Positions 1 to 9,071 of a stretch of 64,000 nt of DNA are shown piece by piece. The notes under the pieces are model-generated. The model was given only the letters and a program-made list of their open reading frames with translations, made no database searches and had not been told where the DNA came from. A program made the translations under genes and the position numbers. Every line of letters begins with the position of its first letter. Position 1 is the first letter of the stretch. This DNA comes from Prochlorococcus sp. AG-402-A04 (GTDB lineage: Bacteria; Cyanobacteriota; Cyanobacteriia; PCC-6307; Cyanobiaceae), in the NCBI GenBank assembly GCA_003278045.1, contig QCHG01000001.1, forward strand, positions 1 to 64,000, read 5' to 3'.

Positions 1-1
1 T

Positions 2-172
2 AAATTAAGTGATGATTTATGGCTTTTGAGAGGAGGAGGCTTCGGCCATGGTGTAGGTTTATCTCAGTCAGGAGCGATTGAAATGGCTAAATTAGGATTT
101 TCTTATGAACAAATATTGAATCATTACTATCGAAAAGCAAAACTGAAAAAATTTGAGATATTGTCTCAATGA
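2..172 (+). CDS. SpoIID/LytB-domain protein, C-terminal end (partial)
   Basis: The open frame enters from the left edge and stops with TGA at 170-172, giving 56 residues. It carries a glycine-rich stretch, RGGGFGHGVGLSQSGA, which is the hallmark of the SpoIID/LytB (amidase enhancer) family; members act on peptidoglycan or are exported cell-wall proteins. The tail ends in a basic segment. Only the C-terminus is visible, so the signal peptide and full length cannot be judged. It lies 26 bases before a glycosyltransferase on the same strand, so the two may be cotranscribed. Confidence 0.75.
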   Translation, partial: KLSDDLWLLRGGGFGHGVGLSQSGAIEMAKLGFSYEQILNHYYRKAKLKKFEILSQ

Positions 173-198
173 AAGTCAAGTAATCAAAATTTACTTTT

Positions 199-1500
199 AT
201 GAGTAAGGGTTTTTATAAAAATCGAAGATTGAAGTCGTTTATATTTCTTAGTGCTTGTTTTTTTATAGCTTTTATTCCTCATGCTTTCAATATCGAAAAT
301 TTCTTCTACATTATATTGACTCTTTCTTTTGTGATTGTTTTTTACGGTTTAATAGTTATTTCTAGAAATGTCAAAAGGAACAACGTTGTAAATATTGTAA
401 GCAGAAGAATTAGTAATAAAGAGTTGCCTGTGCTTGATATATTAGTCGCTGCTAGAGATGAAGAGAATGTTATAGCAAGATTAGTTGAAAGATTATTTAG
501 TTTAGATTATCCAACAAACAAATTAAATATTTACATAATCGATGATGGTAGCTCTGATAAAACGCCTTTAATTTTAGATCGATTAGCTAGACAATATGAC
601 AAGCTAAAAGTAATAAGCCGTTCTCCAAATGCAGGCGGAGGAAAGTCAGGAGCTTTGAATTATGCCTTGAAGTTTACTCATGGTGAATGGTTATTAGTTT
701 TGGATGCTGATGCTGAATTAAAACAAGATTCTTTGATAAGGTTATTTAGTTTTGTAGAAGAGGGTGATTGGTCTGCAGTTCAACTAAGAAAATCAGTAAC
801 AAATGTAAGTAAGAATTTTTTAACTTCTTGTCAGTCAATGGAAATGGCTATGGACGCAATCTTTCAATATGGAAGATTATCAGTTGCTGGAGTTTCTGAA
901 TTAAGGGGAAATGGCCAATTAATTAATAAAGAAACATTATTGGCATGTGGTTCTTTTAATGAAGATACAGTTACAGATGATCTTGATTTGAGTTTAAGAT
1001 TATTATTATCAAAATCTAGAATTGGAATCTTGTGGGATCCTCCAGTTATGGAGGAAGCAGTTGAGAATTTAAATGCTTTATTAGCGCAAAGGCAAAGATG
1101 GGCAGAGGGGGGTTTGCAAAGATTCTTTGATTATGGAGATCAATTATTTACTGATAAAATTAATTATTTGCAAAAATTTGATTTAACTTACTTCTTCATC
1201 TTGCAATATGCTCTACCAATAATTTCTATTTTTGATTTATTTTTCAGTATTGCTTTGTTAGATTCACCAATTTACTGGCCTATTTCATTTACAGCTTTTA
1301 TGTTATCTGGAATTGCGTTTTGGTACGGTTCTTCTTGTAAAAGCGAAGTACCAGTATTGCAAAAAAGCAATTTTTTGATGGTATTTGTCTCGGTTTTTTA
1401 TTTATCACATTGGTTTTTAGTAATCCCTTGGGTAACAATAAAGATGTCTATTTTTCCCAAAAAGATACTTTGGCGAAAAACTATTCACACTGGAGTTTAA
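199..1500 (+). CDS. Membrane-bound family 2 glycosyltransferase
   Basis: A 433-residue integral membrane glycosyltransferase. Two hydrophobic segments lie near residues 12-54, followed by a GT-A domain with DDGSSD at 115-120 (nucleotide-sugar binding), DADAE at 169-173 (metal-binding DxD type), TDD at 259-261 (catalytic aspartate region) and QRQRW at 297-301. The Q/RxxRW motif is known from processive, cellulose-synthase-like GT2 enzymes. Three or four hydrophobic helices fill the C-terminus. It probably transfers sugar to a lipid or polysaccharide at the inner membrane; donor and product cannot be read from sequence. The gene meets dnaX tail to tail one base after its stop. Confidence 0.85.
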   Translation: MSKGFYKNRRLKSFIFLSACFFIAFIPHAFNIENFFYIILTLSFVIVFYGLIVISRNVKRNNVVNIVSRRISNKELPVLDILVAARDEENVIARLVERLFSLDYPTNKLNIYIIDDGSSDKTPLILDRLARQYDKLKVISRSPNAGGGKSGALNYALKFTHGEWLLVLDADAELKQDSLIRLFSFVEEGDWSAVQLRKSVTNVSKNFLTSCQSMEMAMDAIFQYGRLSVAGVSELRGNGQLINKETLLACGSFNEDTVTDDLDLSLRLLLSKSRIGILWDPPVMEEAVENLNALLAQRQRWAEGGLQRFFDYGDQLFTDKINYLQKFDLTYFFILQYALPIISIFDLFFSIALLDSPIYWPISFTAFMLSGIAFWYGSSCKSEVPVLQKSNFLMVFVSVFYLSHWFLVIPWVTIKMSIFPKKILWRKTIHTGV

Positions 1501-1501
1501 T

Positions 1502-3265
1502 TTATTCATTAAGGTCTATAATTTCTCCATTAAAAAAATTTGCTAAGTTTTTTGAGCTATCATCATAAGTCTCTTCGTTTGATATTTTTGGTGATGAATT
1601 AGTTTTTGGTTCTATTTTTTTTAATGGTCGAAAATTATTGACTTCATTTTGGGTCATTTCTGGAGTATTTGTTGGTTTACTTTTATTTAAATTTTTAGTT
1701 GAGAAATTAAGTATTATTTGATCTCCAAATATCTTTTTTACAGTATTTTCAATTATAACTTTTCTGCTCTTAATCATATTTTCCCAGTTTGGAGATAATG
1801 CAATTGTTATTTTCTCCGAATCAAAACTTTCAAGTTCGGCTTGTTGTGAAAGTAACATTCTTGTTGATGGTAACTCTACTTTAGAAAGAATTAATTCCCA
1901 TTTATCTTTTAAATTATTTGATCCAAGATTATTTTGGTTATTGTCAGAAATATTTTCAATACTTTCTTTTTCAAGAACTGCCAATTTTTCTAATTTTTCG
2001 TCTTTTTTTTCGATCAATTCATCGCGATCTATCTCCTTTTTGATACTTGGTTTTTGACTTTCATTAGAAATATTTTCTTTATTAAAAATTGTAATGTTTT
2101 TTCTACTTTCATGATTCTCCTCAGTCGTATTATTTTTACTTTCTTGCTTATTTTTAAAACTATTTATCTCTTGATTACCTAGAAGTCCAGTTAAATGTAT
2201 TTCAAACCAAAGCCTTGGATTATCACTTGATTTGATTTGATATTCAATATTTCTCAGATTATTATGCCAATTAATTATTGTTGATTTATTTATTGTTTTT
2301 GAGATTTTATCCAATTCATATTGAAATTCATCAGACGTATAATAAAGATCTGAATATTTATTATTTGTAGTGTGTAATAGTAGATCTCTTGTTATATTTA
2401 ATAATCCGATAATTATTTGAAGAGGTTCGTTTCCTGCATCATATAGTTTGTTGCAGGTGATAATTAATGACTCTGGATTATTCTCAATTAATGATTTAAT
2501 CATATTTGTTAATTCACTTTCAGATACTTCTCCTAGGAGGTTTTGGATATTATTTATTGTTATTCCTTCTGGTAAAAGATTCAATTGTTCAAGGAGGCTT
2601 TGTGCATCTCTCATCCCTCCATTAGATCTTTTTGCAATCATTTTTAAGGCCGGCACTTCATACTCAATGGATTCTTTTTCGGCGATTTCTGATAAATGTT
2701 GAAAAATATCACTTGGGCTTATTCTTCTAAAATCAAACTTTTGGCATCTACTTTTTATTGTATTTAATACTCTCTCAGGATTGGTCGTCGCAAGGATAAA
2801 TACAACTCTTGAGGGCGGTTCTTCAATAGTTTTTAGTAAAGCATTTGAAGCTGCCGTTGAAAGCATATGACATTCATCAATAACATATACTTTCCATCTC
2901 GCTTGAGTAGGTGCAAATCTCGCTCTTTCTATAATTTCTCTTATATTTTCTACTCCTGTATTTGATGCTGCATCAATCTCGATAATATCTAGAGCGCTCC
3001 CATCTGTAATTTGTCTACATAAGTCACATTTACAACAAGGAGTTATCGTAGGTTGCTCGAATGCCTGGCAATTTAGAGATTTTGCCAATATTCTTGCACT
3101 TGATGTTTTTCCAGTCCCTCTTGGACCATTAAAAAGATATGCAGGAGCAATTTTTTTTGTTAATAGTGCTTGTTTGAGTGTAATGGATATAAATTTTTGA
3201 CCAACAAGTTCGTCTAAGTTGTTTGGTCTATATTTTTGATGAAAAGGCTTATGTATATTTGGCAT
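1502..3265 (-). CDS. dnaX: DNA polymerase III clamp loader subunit gamma/tau
   Basis: A 587-residue AAA+ ATPase that loads the sliding clamp. Walker A is GPRGTGKT at 47-54, followed by a zinc-binding cysteine group (C66, C77/C78, C80, C83) and a DECH Walker B near 130. Residues about 365-450 are a low-complexity Lys/Glu/Asn linker, then a conserved C-terminal domain follows. No intein interrupts it, although inteins occur in some cyanobacterial dnaX genes. An A8 run in the sense strand at codons 419-421 is a possible frameshift site (see findings). It is the last gene of the minus-strand series tig, clpP, clpX, dnaX, 56 bases after clpX. Confidence 0.96.
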   Translation of the reverse strand: MPNIHKPFHQKYRPNNLDELVGQKFISITLKQALLTKKIAPAYLFNGPRGTGKTSSARILAKSLNCQAFEQPTITPCCKCDLCRQITDGSALDIIEIDAASNTGVENIREIIERARFAPTQARWKVYVIDECHMLSTAASNALLKTIEEPPSRVVFILATTNPERVLNTIKSRCQKFDFRRISPSDIFQHLSEIAEKESIEYEVPALKMIAKRSNGGMRDAQSLLEQLNLLPEGITINNIQNLLGEVSESELTNMIKSLIENNPESLIITCNKLYDAGNEPLQIIIGLLNITRDLLLHTTNNKYSDLYYTSDEFQYELDKISKTINKSTIINWHNNLRNIEYQIKSSDNPRLWFEIHLTGLLGNQEINSFKNKQESKNNTTEENHESRKNITIFNKENISNESQKPSIKKEIDRDELIEKKDEKLEKLAVLEKESIENISDNNQNNLGSNNLKDKWELILSKVELPSTRMLLSQQAELESFDSEKITIALSPNWENMIKSRKVIIENTVKKIFGDQIILNFSTKNLNKSKPTNTPEMTQNEVNNFRPLKKIEPKTNSSPKISNEETYDDSSKNLANFFNGEIIDLNE

Positions 3266-3321
3266 TTATTTTTCATTAATTAGAAAAATTCGGGATTCAC
3301 TTAAAAAATTAAACTCTAATT

Positions 3322-4689
3322 TTATGCAGACTCTTTAATGATTCTTGTTGATCCTGAAGGTAGTTTAACAATTTTAGATGAGAACAAACTATCTACCATT
3401 TTTTTCGTAATTGTGAACTCTTTTATATTTTCTTCAGAAGGCAAAGTGTACATTATGTCTAGCATTAGCTCTTCAATTATTGATCTTAATGCTCTTGCCC
3501 CTGTTTTTCTTTTATATGCTTCATTTGCTATCGCTTCAACAGAATCAGGCTCAAATGATAATTCAACATTATCCATACTTAGCAAAGTTTTGAATTGCTT
3601 GACTAATGCATCTCTTGGTTGAGTCAAAATAGATTCTAAAGTTTCTTTAGTAAGACGATCTAGTACAGCACAAACCGGAATTCTTCCAATAAATTCTGGA
3701 ATTAGGCCATATTTTACTAAGTCATCTAATTCTAAATTTTTCAGGGAATCTCTTGGGTCTACTATTTTTTTTGTATCAACTTTGTTTTGGTCTGAATTGG
3801 TTGTAAATCCTATAGAGTGTTTACCCATTCGCTTTTGAACGATATCTTCTAAACCTATAAAAGCTCCCCCGCAAATAAATAATATTTGACTCGTATCAAT
3901 TTGGATGCAGTCATGATAAGGATGTTTTCTTCCGCCTTGTGGTGGCACATTGGCAATTGTTCCTTCAAGCATTTTTAATAATGCTTGCTGAACTCCTTCA
4001 CCAGAGACATCTCTAGTAATTGAAGGATTCTCGCTTTTTCTTGCAATTTTATCTATTTCATCAATATAAATAATTCCTTTTTGAGCTAGTTCTACATTCA
4101 TTTCTGATTTCTGCAGAAGTCTTAAAAGTATGTTTTCAACATCTTCTCCGACATATCCAGCTTCTGTCAAAGTCGTTGCATCTGCTACTGCAAAAGGAAC
4201 ATCTAGAAACTCTGCTAAAGTTTGTGCCAATAATGTTTTTCCACTTCCAGTAGGGCCGATAAGTAAAATATTTGATTTTTGTAATTTAGTTGCTTGTGAA
4301 TCTGTTGCATTGTTATTTTTACTATCTTCTTTAACTTTCCAAGCTAACCGCTTGTAGTGATTGTATACGGCTACTGACAATATTTTTTTTGCAGATTCTT
4401 GTCCAACAACTTGATTATCTAGAAAACTTTTAATTTCTAATGGCTTAGGAATTGATGTTAATTCTAAAGGAACAGATTTTTTTGGACTATCAGTTTGTAA
4501 TTTCTTTTTTACTTGCGGAGAGTTGTTTGTGTTCGCTTGATTATCAAGTAATTCTTCGTCAAGAATTTCATTACAAAGATCTATGCACTCATCACAGATA
4601 TAAACCCCAGGACCAGCTATAAGCTTTCTTACTTGGTCTTGTGATTTACCGCAAAATGAACATTTAAGATGGGCGTCGAATTTAGCCAT
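3322..4689 (-). CDS. clpX: ATP-dependent Clp protease ATP-binding subunit ClpX
   Basis: A 455-residue AAA+ unfoldase that recognises and threads substrates, including SsrA-tagged proteins, into ClpP. The N-terminal zinc-binding domain has C10, C13, C32 and C35; Walker A is GPTGSGKT at 145-152; the Walker B region reads IIYIDEIDK, and the sensor 2 region [10 protein letters not shown] is present. An Asn/Gln/Lys-rich linker lies at about 50-75 and another insert at about 120-137. The gene is downstream of clpP with a 105-base gap, a usual bacterial order. smpB in this same window supplies the tagging side of the same quality-control route. Confidence 0.97.
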   Translation of the reverse strand: MAKFDAHLKCSFCGKSQDQVRKLIAGPGVYICDECIDLCNEILDEELLDNQANTNNSPQVKKKLQTDSPKKSVPLELTSIPKPLEIKSFLDNQVVGQESAKKILSVAVYNHYKRLAWKVKEDSKNNNATDSQATKLQKSNILLIGPTGSGKTLLAQTLAEFLDVPFAVADATTLTEAGYVGEDVENILLRLLQKSEMNVELAQKGIIYIDEIDKIARKSENPSITRDVSGEGVQQALLKMLEGTIANVPPQGGRKHPYHDCIQIDTSQILFICGGAFIGLEDIVQKRMGKHSIGFTTNSDQNKVDTKKIVDPRDSLKNLELDDLVKYGLIPEFIGRIPVCAVLDRLTKETLESILTQPRDALVKQFKTLLSMDNVELSFEPDSVEAIANEAYKRKTGARALRSIIEELMLDIMYTLPSEENIKEFTITKKMVDSLFSSKIVKLPSGSTRIIKESA

Positions 4690-4794
4690 CGATTATAAGT
4701 TTTTAATGTGAAAGGTGTTAAATATTCCTTATTCACTAGGATTGCTTATAAATATCGATTCGTCATCATATTCTTAAAAAATCAGTATTCCTTG

Positions 4795-5439
4795 TCACTT
4801 TTTGATAACTTTATCAATTAATCCATATTCGACTGCTTCTGAGGGAGATAAAAAGTAATCTCTTTCTGTATCTTCATTAATTTTTTCTAAAGGTTGACCA
4901 GTATGTTCTGCTAAAAGCGAATTTAATGTTTTCTTGAGAAAAAGTATTTCTTTAGCTTGTATTTCAATCTCTACTGCTTGACCTTGTGCACCTCCCAGAG
5001 GTTGATGAATCATAATCCTAGAATTAGGTAAAGCCAATCTTTTCCCCTTTGCTCCGCCAGAAAGTAGAAATGCCCCCATACTTGCCGCTACTCCAAAGCA
5101 TATAGTCACTACATCTGGGGATATTTGTTGCATAGTATCGTAAATGGCCATTCCTGCAGTTACTGAGCCTCCAGGAGAATTGATATATATTTGTATGTCT
5201 TTTTCAGGATCTTCCGCTTCAAGAAATAATAATTGTGCAACAAGTGAGTCAGATACTTGATCATTAATTCCAGTACCTAAAAAAATTATTCTCTCCCTCA
5301 ATAGTCTTGAATAAATATCAAAAGCTCTTTCTCCTCTACCTGATTGTTCTATCACAGTAGGAACAGCAGCAATAGTTTTATTATTACTTTCGTGAGAACT
5401 TATTGAGCTTTGGATTAAATGTTTTTTTTCTGAGTTCAC
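4795..5439 (-). CDS. clpP: ATP-dependent Clp protease proteolytic subunit
   Basis: A 214-residue serine protease subunit that forms the tetradecameric ClpP barrel. The catalytic triad is visible: S120 in GVAASMG, H145 in MIHQPLGG and D194 in TERDYFLS. The first 35 residues are a less conserved extension, longer than the E. coli mature N-terminus. Cyanobacteria carry several clpP paralogues; this copy sits between tig and clpX, so it is the likely ClpX partner. Symbol suffixes (clpP1/P2) cannot be assigned from sequence alone. The gap to tig is 65 bases with no clear terminator. Confidence 0.95.
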   Translation of the reverse strand: MNSEKKHLIQSSISSHESNNKTIAAVPTVIEQSGRGERAFDIYSRLLRERIIFLGTGINDQVSDSLVAQLLFLEAEDPEKDIQIYINSPGGSVTAGMAIYDTMQQISPDVVTICFGVAASMGAFLLSGGAKGKRLALPNSRIMIHQPLGGAQGQAVEIEIQAKEILFLKKTLNSLLAEHTGQPLEKINEDTERDYFLSPSEAVEYGLIDKVIKK

Positions 5440-5504
5440 AAATTAGTTTTCGTCTAATAAATAATTTAAGGGGTTTTTGTTTAATTAGTAGGAAATTTCA
5501 TAAA

Positions 5505-6938
5505 TTATTTTTTTTCTTTTTTATTTTGAGTTTTTGTAGTTTTTGTAGTTTTTGCAGTTTTTGGCGCAGTTTGTGTGGATTTTGTTGTTTTGGAGGTTTT
5601 GGTAGCTTTAGAAGATTTTGTAGTTTTTTCTTTTACTTCAGAATTTTCTTCAAGCCAAATTATTAATTTTTCTTTGAGTAAATCGTTAGAAATTACTTCT
5701 GTTAATTTTTTAATATCTATTTGTTTTGAAGATTGAGAGATTGCATCTTCATAATCTTTCATTTTTAAATCAATTTCATCTTTTTCAACTTTTATGTTTT
5801 CTGTTTCAGCTAGTGCTTTTAAAGCTAAATTTCTTTGAACATTTTTTTCAGCCTGAGGTCTTGTTGACTCTGCTAATGACTTAACTAATTCCGGAGTGAA
5901 AGTAGATTTAACATCAAGACCTTGTTGAGCAAATCTTTGAGCGGTTTGTTCAATATTATTCCTCACTTCTATATCAATCATAGATTTTGGAATTTCAGCA
6001 ACCAATTCGTTTGTTAAGGCATCTAGTAAAGCTTCAATTTTGATATCTTTTTGAGTTTTTTCAAAATTGTCTTTAAGTTGCTTTTCAATATCTTTCTTTA
6101 ACTCTTTTAATGATTCTTTGTTACCCGACTGTTTTGCAAAATCGTCATTAAGTTCAGGCAATTCTTTTTCCTTAAGATCCTTAAGATTTACCTCAAAGAT
6201 TGCCTCTTTGCCTCTTGAATCCTCATGAGAATAATCTTCAGGAAATTTAAGGTTAAGTGTTTTAGTATCACCAATTTTCATCTTTACGATTCCCTCAACA
6301 AAACCGGGAATCATTTTGTTCTTTTCTAACTCAAGATCCATTGATTCACTTGTTCCACCATCAATCTCTTTACCAGAATCTTTATATTTTCCTTTGAAAC
6401 TAACTACAGCAATATCTCCTAATTTAGCTGCTCTATTAGTAACTGGAATAATGTTTGCAAACTGATTTCTAGATTTTTCTAGCGCTTCATCTATTGACTT
6501 AGGATCAAACTTTGTTTTTGATATTTCAACACTTAGTCCTTTGGATTTTTTAAGTTTTAATTCTGGGGCAACATCAGTTTGAAGAGTAACCTTAAGTGAT
6601 TTTTCAGGACTAAACTTTGCAAGTAAAGATTCAAATCCATCTACCAATTCTGGCTCACTTAGTGGCTCTATAGATTTTATTTTTAAGGCTTCTTGCCATG
6701 ATTTATCAATAATTTTTTCCAGAGCAGAAGCATGTAGTTGTGTTATGCCAATCCTTTGGATTAAGACTTGTTTGGGAATTTTACCAAGTCTAAATCCCGG
6801 AATTTTAGCTGAACGACTGATAGAACTGATTGTTTCATTCACACAAGTTTTGCATGTCTCAGATGGTATTTCTAATTCAAATGAGATTCTACTTTGAGGC
6901 AGACGAGTTGTTTTGACTATTAATGCTTCTTTAGCCAT
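5505..6938 (-). CDS. tig: Trigger factor
   Basis: A 477-residue ribosome-associated chaperone and peptidyl-prolyl isomerase that meets nascent chains at the exit tunnel. The N-terminal ribosome-binding signature reads PGFRLGKIPKQ near residue 48; an FKBP-type domain spans about 160-245 and the helical chaperone domain about 255-435. The last 40 residues are an unusual Lys/Thr/Ser repeat tail with almost no other residues (see findings). It is the first gene of the minus-strand series leading to clpP and clpX and diverges from asd across a 122-base intergenic region. Confidence 0.95.
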   Translation of the reverse strand: MAKEALIVKTTRLPQSRISFELEIPSETCKTCVNETISSISRSAKIPGFRLGKIPKQVLIQRIGITQLHASALEKIIDKSWQEALKIKSIEPLSEPELVDGFESLLAKFSPEKSLKVTLQTDVAPELKLKKSKGLSVEISKTKFDPKSIDEALEKSRNQFANIIPVTNRAAKLGDIAVVSFKGKYKDSGKEIDGGTSESMDLELEKNKMIPGFVEGIVKMKIGDTKTLNLKFPEDYSHEDSRGKEAIFEVNLKDLKEKELPELNDDFAKQSGNKESLKELKKDIEKQLKDNFEKTQKDIKIEALLDALTNELVAEIPKSMIDIEVRNNIEQTAQRFAQQGLDVKSTFTPELVKSLAESTRPQAEKNVQRNLALKALAETENIKVEKDEIDLKMKDYEDAISQSSKQIDIKKLTEVISNDLLKEKLIIWLEENSEVKEKTTKSSKATKTSKTTKSTQTAPKTAKTTKTTKTQNKKEKK

Positions 6939-6976
6939 TTTTTTTATTTATTACTAAAAGCCGAAACTTAATTATT

Positions 6977-6989
6977 TCACATTATGTGA
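6977..6989. promoter_or_regulatory. Palindrome in the tig/asd divergent promoter region
   Basis: TCACATTATGTGA is a perfect inverted repeat with 6-bp arms around a single central T. It lies midway between the divergent starts of tig and asd, where a shared operator would be expected. The arm order is opposite to a CRP-type site (TGTGA-N6-TCACA), so CRP cannot be invoked. The factor is unknown and the match could be chance in A+T-rich DNA. Confidence 0.3.
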
Positions 6990-7060
6990 TTTCCTTGAAA
7001 GTTATTTTTTTGATAAAGTAAAAAAAATAGTCAATCTATTTATAAAAATCATTTTAAAGT

Positions 7061-8092
7061 GTGAGACAATCTCCGTTTTTGCCTAATAGGCCATTAAAAG
7101 TTGCTGTTTTAGGATCTTCAGGTGCTGTCGGATCTGAATTACTCAAAATTCTTGAACAACGTGATTTCCCAATATCAGAATTGGTCTTGCTTTCATCAGA
7201 GCGTTCAGAAGGGAAAAAAATTATTTGGAAAGGTGAAGAATTAGTTACAAAAAAAACAACTAAGGAAGAATTTCTGAATCTTGATTTAGTTTTGGCTTCA
7301 GCCGGTGGAAGTATTTCAAAAAAATGGTTATCTACCATTATGGAACAAAATGCTTTATTGATAGATAATTCAAGTGCTTTCAGATTAGATAAAAATGTAC
7401 CTCTTATAGTTCCTGAAGTTAATGCAAGTGAAGCACTCAATCATGATGGGGTAATAGCGAATCCAAACTGCACTACCATTTTGCTGACATTAGTTTTAGC
7501 TCCGTTAAATAAACTTTCGACTATTCAAAGAGTTGTTGTCTCAACATATCAATCCGTAAGTGGTGCAGGTCAATTGGCAATGGAGGAACTAAAACTTTTA
7601 ACTGAAAAATATCTCCTTGGTAATCCTCAAAAAAGTAAAGTTTTGCCATACTCACTAGCTTTTAATTTGTTTTTGCATAATTCACCCATGCTTGCAAATA
7701 ATTACTGCGAAGAAGAGATGAAAATGGTTAATGAGACTAGGAAAATATTAAATATTGCTGATTTAAAGCTCTCTGCTACATGTGTTCGAGTCCCAGTACT
7801 TAGAGCCCATTCTGAATCGATCAATATTGAATTTGCTGGTGTAGTTGAGCCTAAAGATGCTCTTGAAGAATTAAAACAATCTCCTGGAATTGAAATTATT
7901 GAGGATTACAAAAATAATAGATTTCCTATGCCAAATGACGTTATGGGAAGGGATAATGTTGCTGTTGGCAGGCTAAGAACTGATATAAGTCAGCCTAATG
8001 GATTAGAATTATGGTTATGTGGAGATCAAATAAGAAAAGGAGCAGCTCTTAATGCTGTTCAAATAGCTGAGTTATTAATTCCAAAAAAATGA
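7061..8092 (+). CDS. asd: Aspartate-semialdehyde dehydrogenase
   Basis: A 343-residue cytosolic enzyme that reduces aspartyl phosphate to aspartate semialdehyde with NADPH, feeding lysine/diaminopimelate, threonine and methionine synthesis. The N-terminal nucleotide loop is GSSGAVGSE, the catalytic cysteine is C137 in NPNCTT, and a conserved HSESINIEF segment lies in the C-terminal half. The start is GTG at 7061, placed just before the Rossmann strand as expected. Its stop overlaps the dapA start by four bases (ATGA), so the two are translationally coupled. lysC, the preceding step, is about 7 kb away on the opposite strand. Confidence 0.96.
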   Translation: MRQSPFLPNRPLKVAVLGSSGAVGSELLKILEQRDFPISELVLLSSERSEGKKIIWKGEELVTKKTTKEEFLNLDLVLASAGGSISKKWLSTIMEQNALLIDNSSAFRLDKNVPLIVPEVNASEALNHDGVIANPNCTTILLTLVLAPLNKLSTIQRVVVSTYQSVSGAGQLAMEELKLLTEKYLLGNPQKSKVLPYSLAFNLFLHNSPMLANNYCEEEMKMVNETRKILNIADLKLSATCVRVPVLRAHSESINIEFAGVVEPKDALEELKQSPGIEIIEDYKNNRFPMPNDVMGRDNVAVGRLRTDISQPNGLELWLCGDQIRKGAALNAVQIAELLIPKK

Positions 8093-8991
8093 TTACAGAC
8101 AAAACTGAGTGTAATAATCCATTATTTGGAAGAATATTGACTGCAATGGTTACTCCATTCACTGAAAATGGAGATGTAGATTATGAACTAGCTATAAAAC
8201 TATCAAATTATCTTTTTGAGAACGGTTCAGATGGAATTGTGCTATGTGGTACTACTGGAGAATCTCCTACTCTTTCATGGGCGGAGCAGCATGATTTATT
8301 TATTGCGGTAAAAGGATCTTTGGATGCAACCTGTAAAGTAATAGTTGGCACTGGTAGTAACTGTACGAGCGAGGCTGTGGAAGCTACAAAAAAAGCCTAC
8401 GACTCTGGTGCCGACGGTGCTTTGGTCGTTGTCCCTTATTACAATAAGCCACCTCAAGAAGGTCTTTATAAACATTTCAGTTCTATTGCTAATTCTGCAA
8501 AGGATTTGCCTCTTATGCTCTATAACATTCCTGGAAGGACAGGATGCAATTTATTACCTGATACTGTGAAGAAACTTATGGATTTCTCAAATATTCTCAG
8601 TATTAAAGCTGCAAGCGGTAGAATAGAGGAAGTAACAGAAATAAGAGCTATTTGTGGCTCTGAACTCTCTGTATATAGTGGCGACGATTCATTGTTGCTT
8701 CCAATGTTATCTGTAGGTGCTGTAGGAGTCGTAAGCGTTGCAAGTCATTTGGTTGGATTGCAATTGAAAGAGATGATTCATTCCTTTCAAAGTGGAGAGG
8801 TTTCCAATGCGCTTGCTATTCATGAAAAACTTCAGCCTCTTTTTAAAGCACTCTTTATGACTACTAATCCAATCCCAATTAAAGCTGCTTTGGAGCTATC
8901 GGGATGGGATGTAGGTAATCCTAGAAGTCCTTTGTCACCATTAACTAATGATATGAAAAAGCAACTATCTTTTATCCTGAAATCACTATAA
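8089..8991 (+). CDS. dapA: 4-hydroxy-tetrahydrodipicolinate synthase
   Basis: A 300-residue class I aldolase-like enzyme that condenses pyruvate with aspartate semialdehyde, the branch point to diaminopimelate and lysine. GTTGESPTL near residue 47 binds pyruvate; YNIPGRTG supplies the catalytic tyrosine; K173 in SIKAASG is the Schiff-base lysine. The residue after that lysine is alanine where many homologues have glutamate. It overlaps asd by four bases, giving a two-gene operon for consecutive steps. RNase J follows after 80 bases and may be read through from the same promoter. Confidence 0.96.
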   Translation: MITDKTECNNPLFGRILTAMVTPFTENGDVDYELAIKLSNYLFENGSDGIVLCGTTGESPTLSWAEQHDLFIAVKGSLDATCKVIVGTGSNCTSEAVEATKKAYDSGADGALVVVPYYNKPPQEGLYKHFSSIANSAKDLPLMLYNIPGRTGCNLLPDTVKKLMDFSNILSIKAASGRIEEVTEIRAICGSELSVYSGDDSLLLPMLSVGAVGVVSVASHLVGLQLKEMIHSFQSGEVSNALAIHEKLQPLFKALFMTTNPIPIKAALELSGWDVGNPRSPLSPLTNDMKKQLSFILKSL

Positions 8992-9071
8992 TAGGGATTA
9001 AATTTAACTTGATAATTAAATTTAAATAAACCTTATTTGATTACAAGCAGGCCTTCATAACTTTCAAAATT

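Noticed and set aside
1502..3265. Possible intein in dnaX (and in gyrB at 29702-31669)
   Set aside because: Inteins are known in some cyanobacterial dnaX and gyrB genes, but both proteins here are continuous with normal spacing between motifs.
5403..5666. 87-codon Phe/Cys/Gly-rich frame
   Set aside because: It is the antisense image of the trigger factor Lys/Thr repeat tail, not a real membrane peptide.
6977..6989. CRP/FNR-type site
   Set aside because: The half-sites are in the opposite order (TCACA then TGTGA) and the spacer is a single base, so it is not a CRP or FNR site.
7054..7440. 128-codon minus-strand frame
   Set aside because: It is fully antisense to asd, whose own frame has clear motifs; no family pattern is visible in the antisense product.
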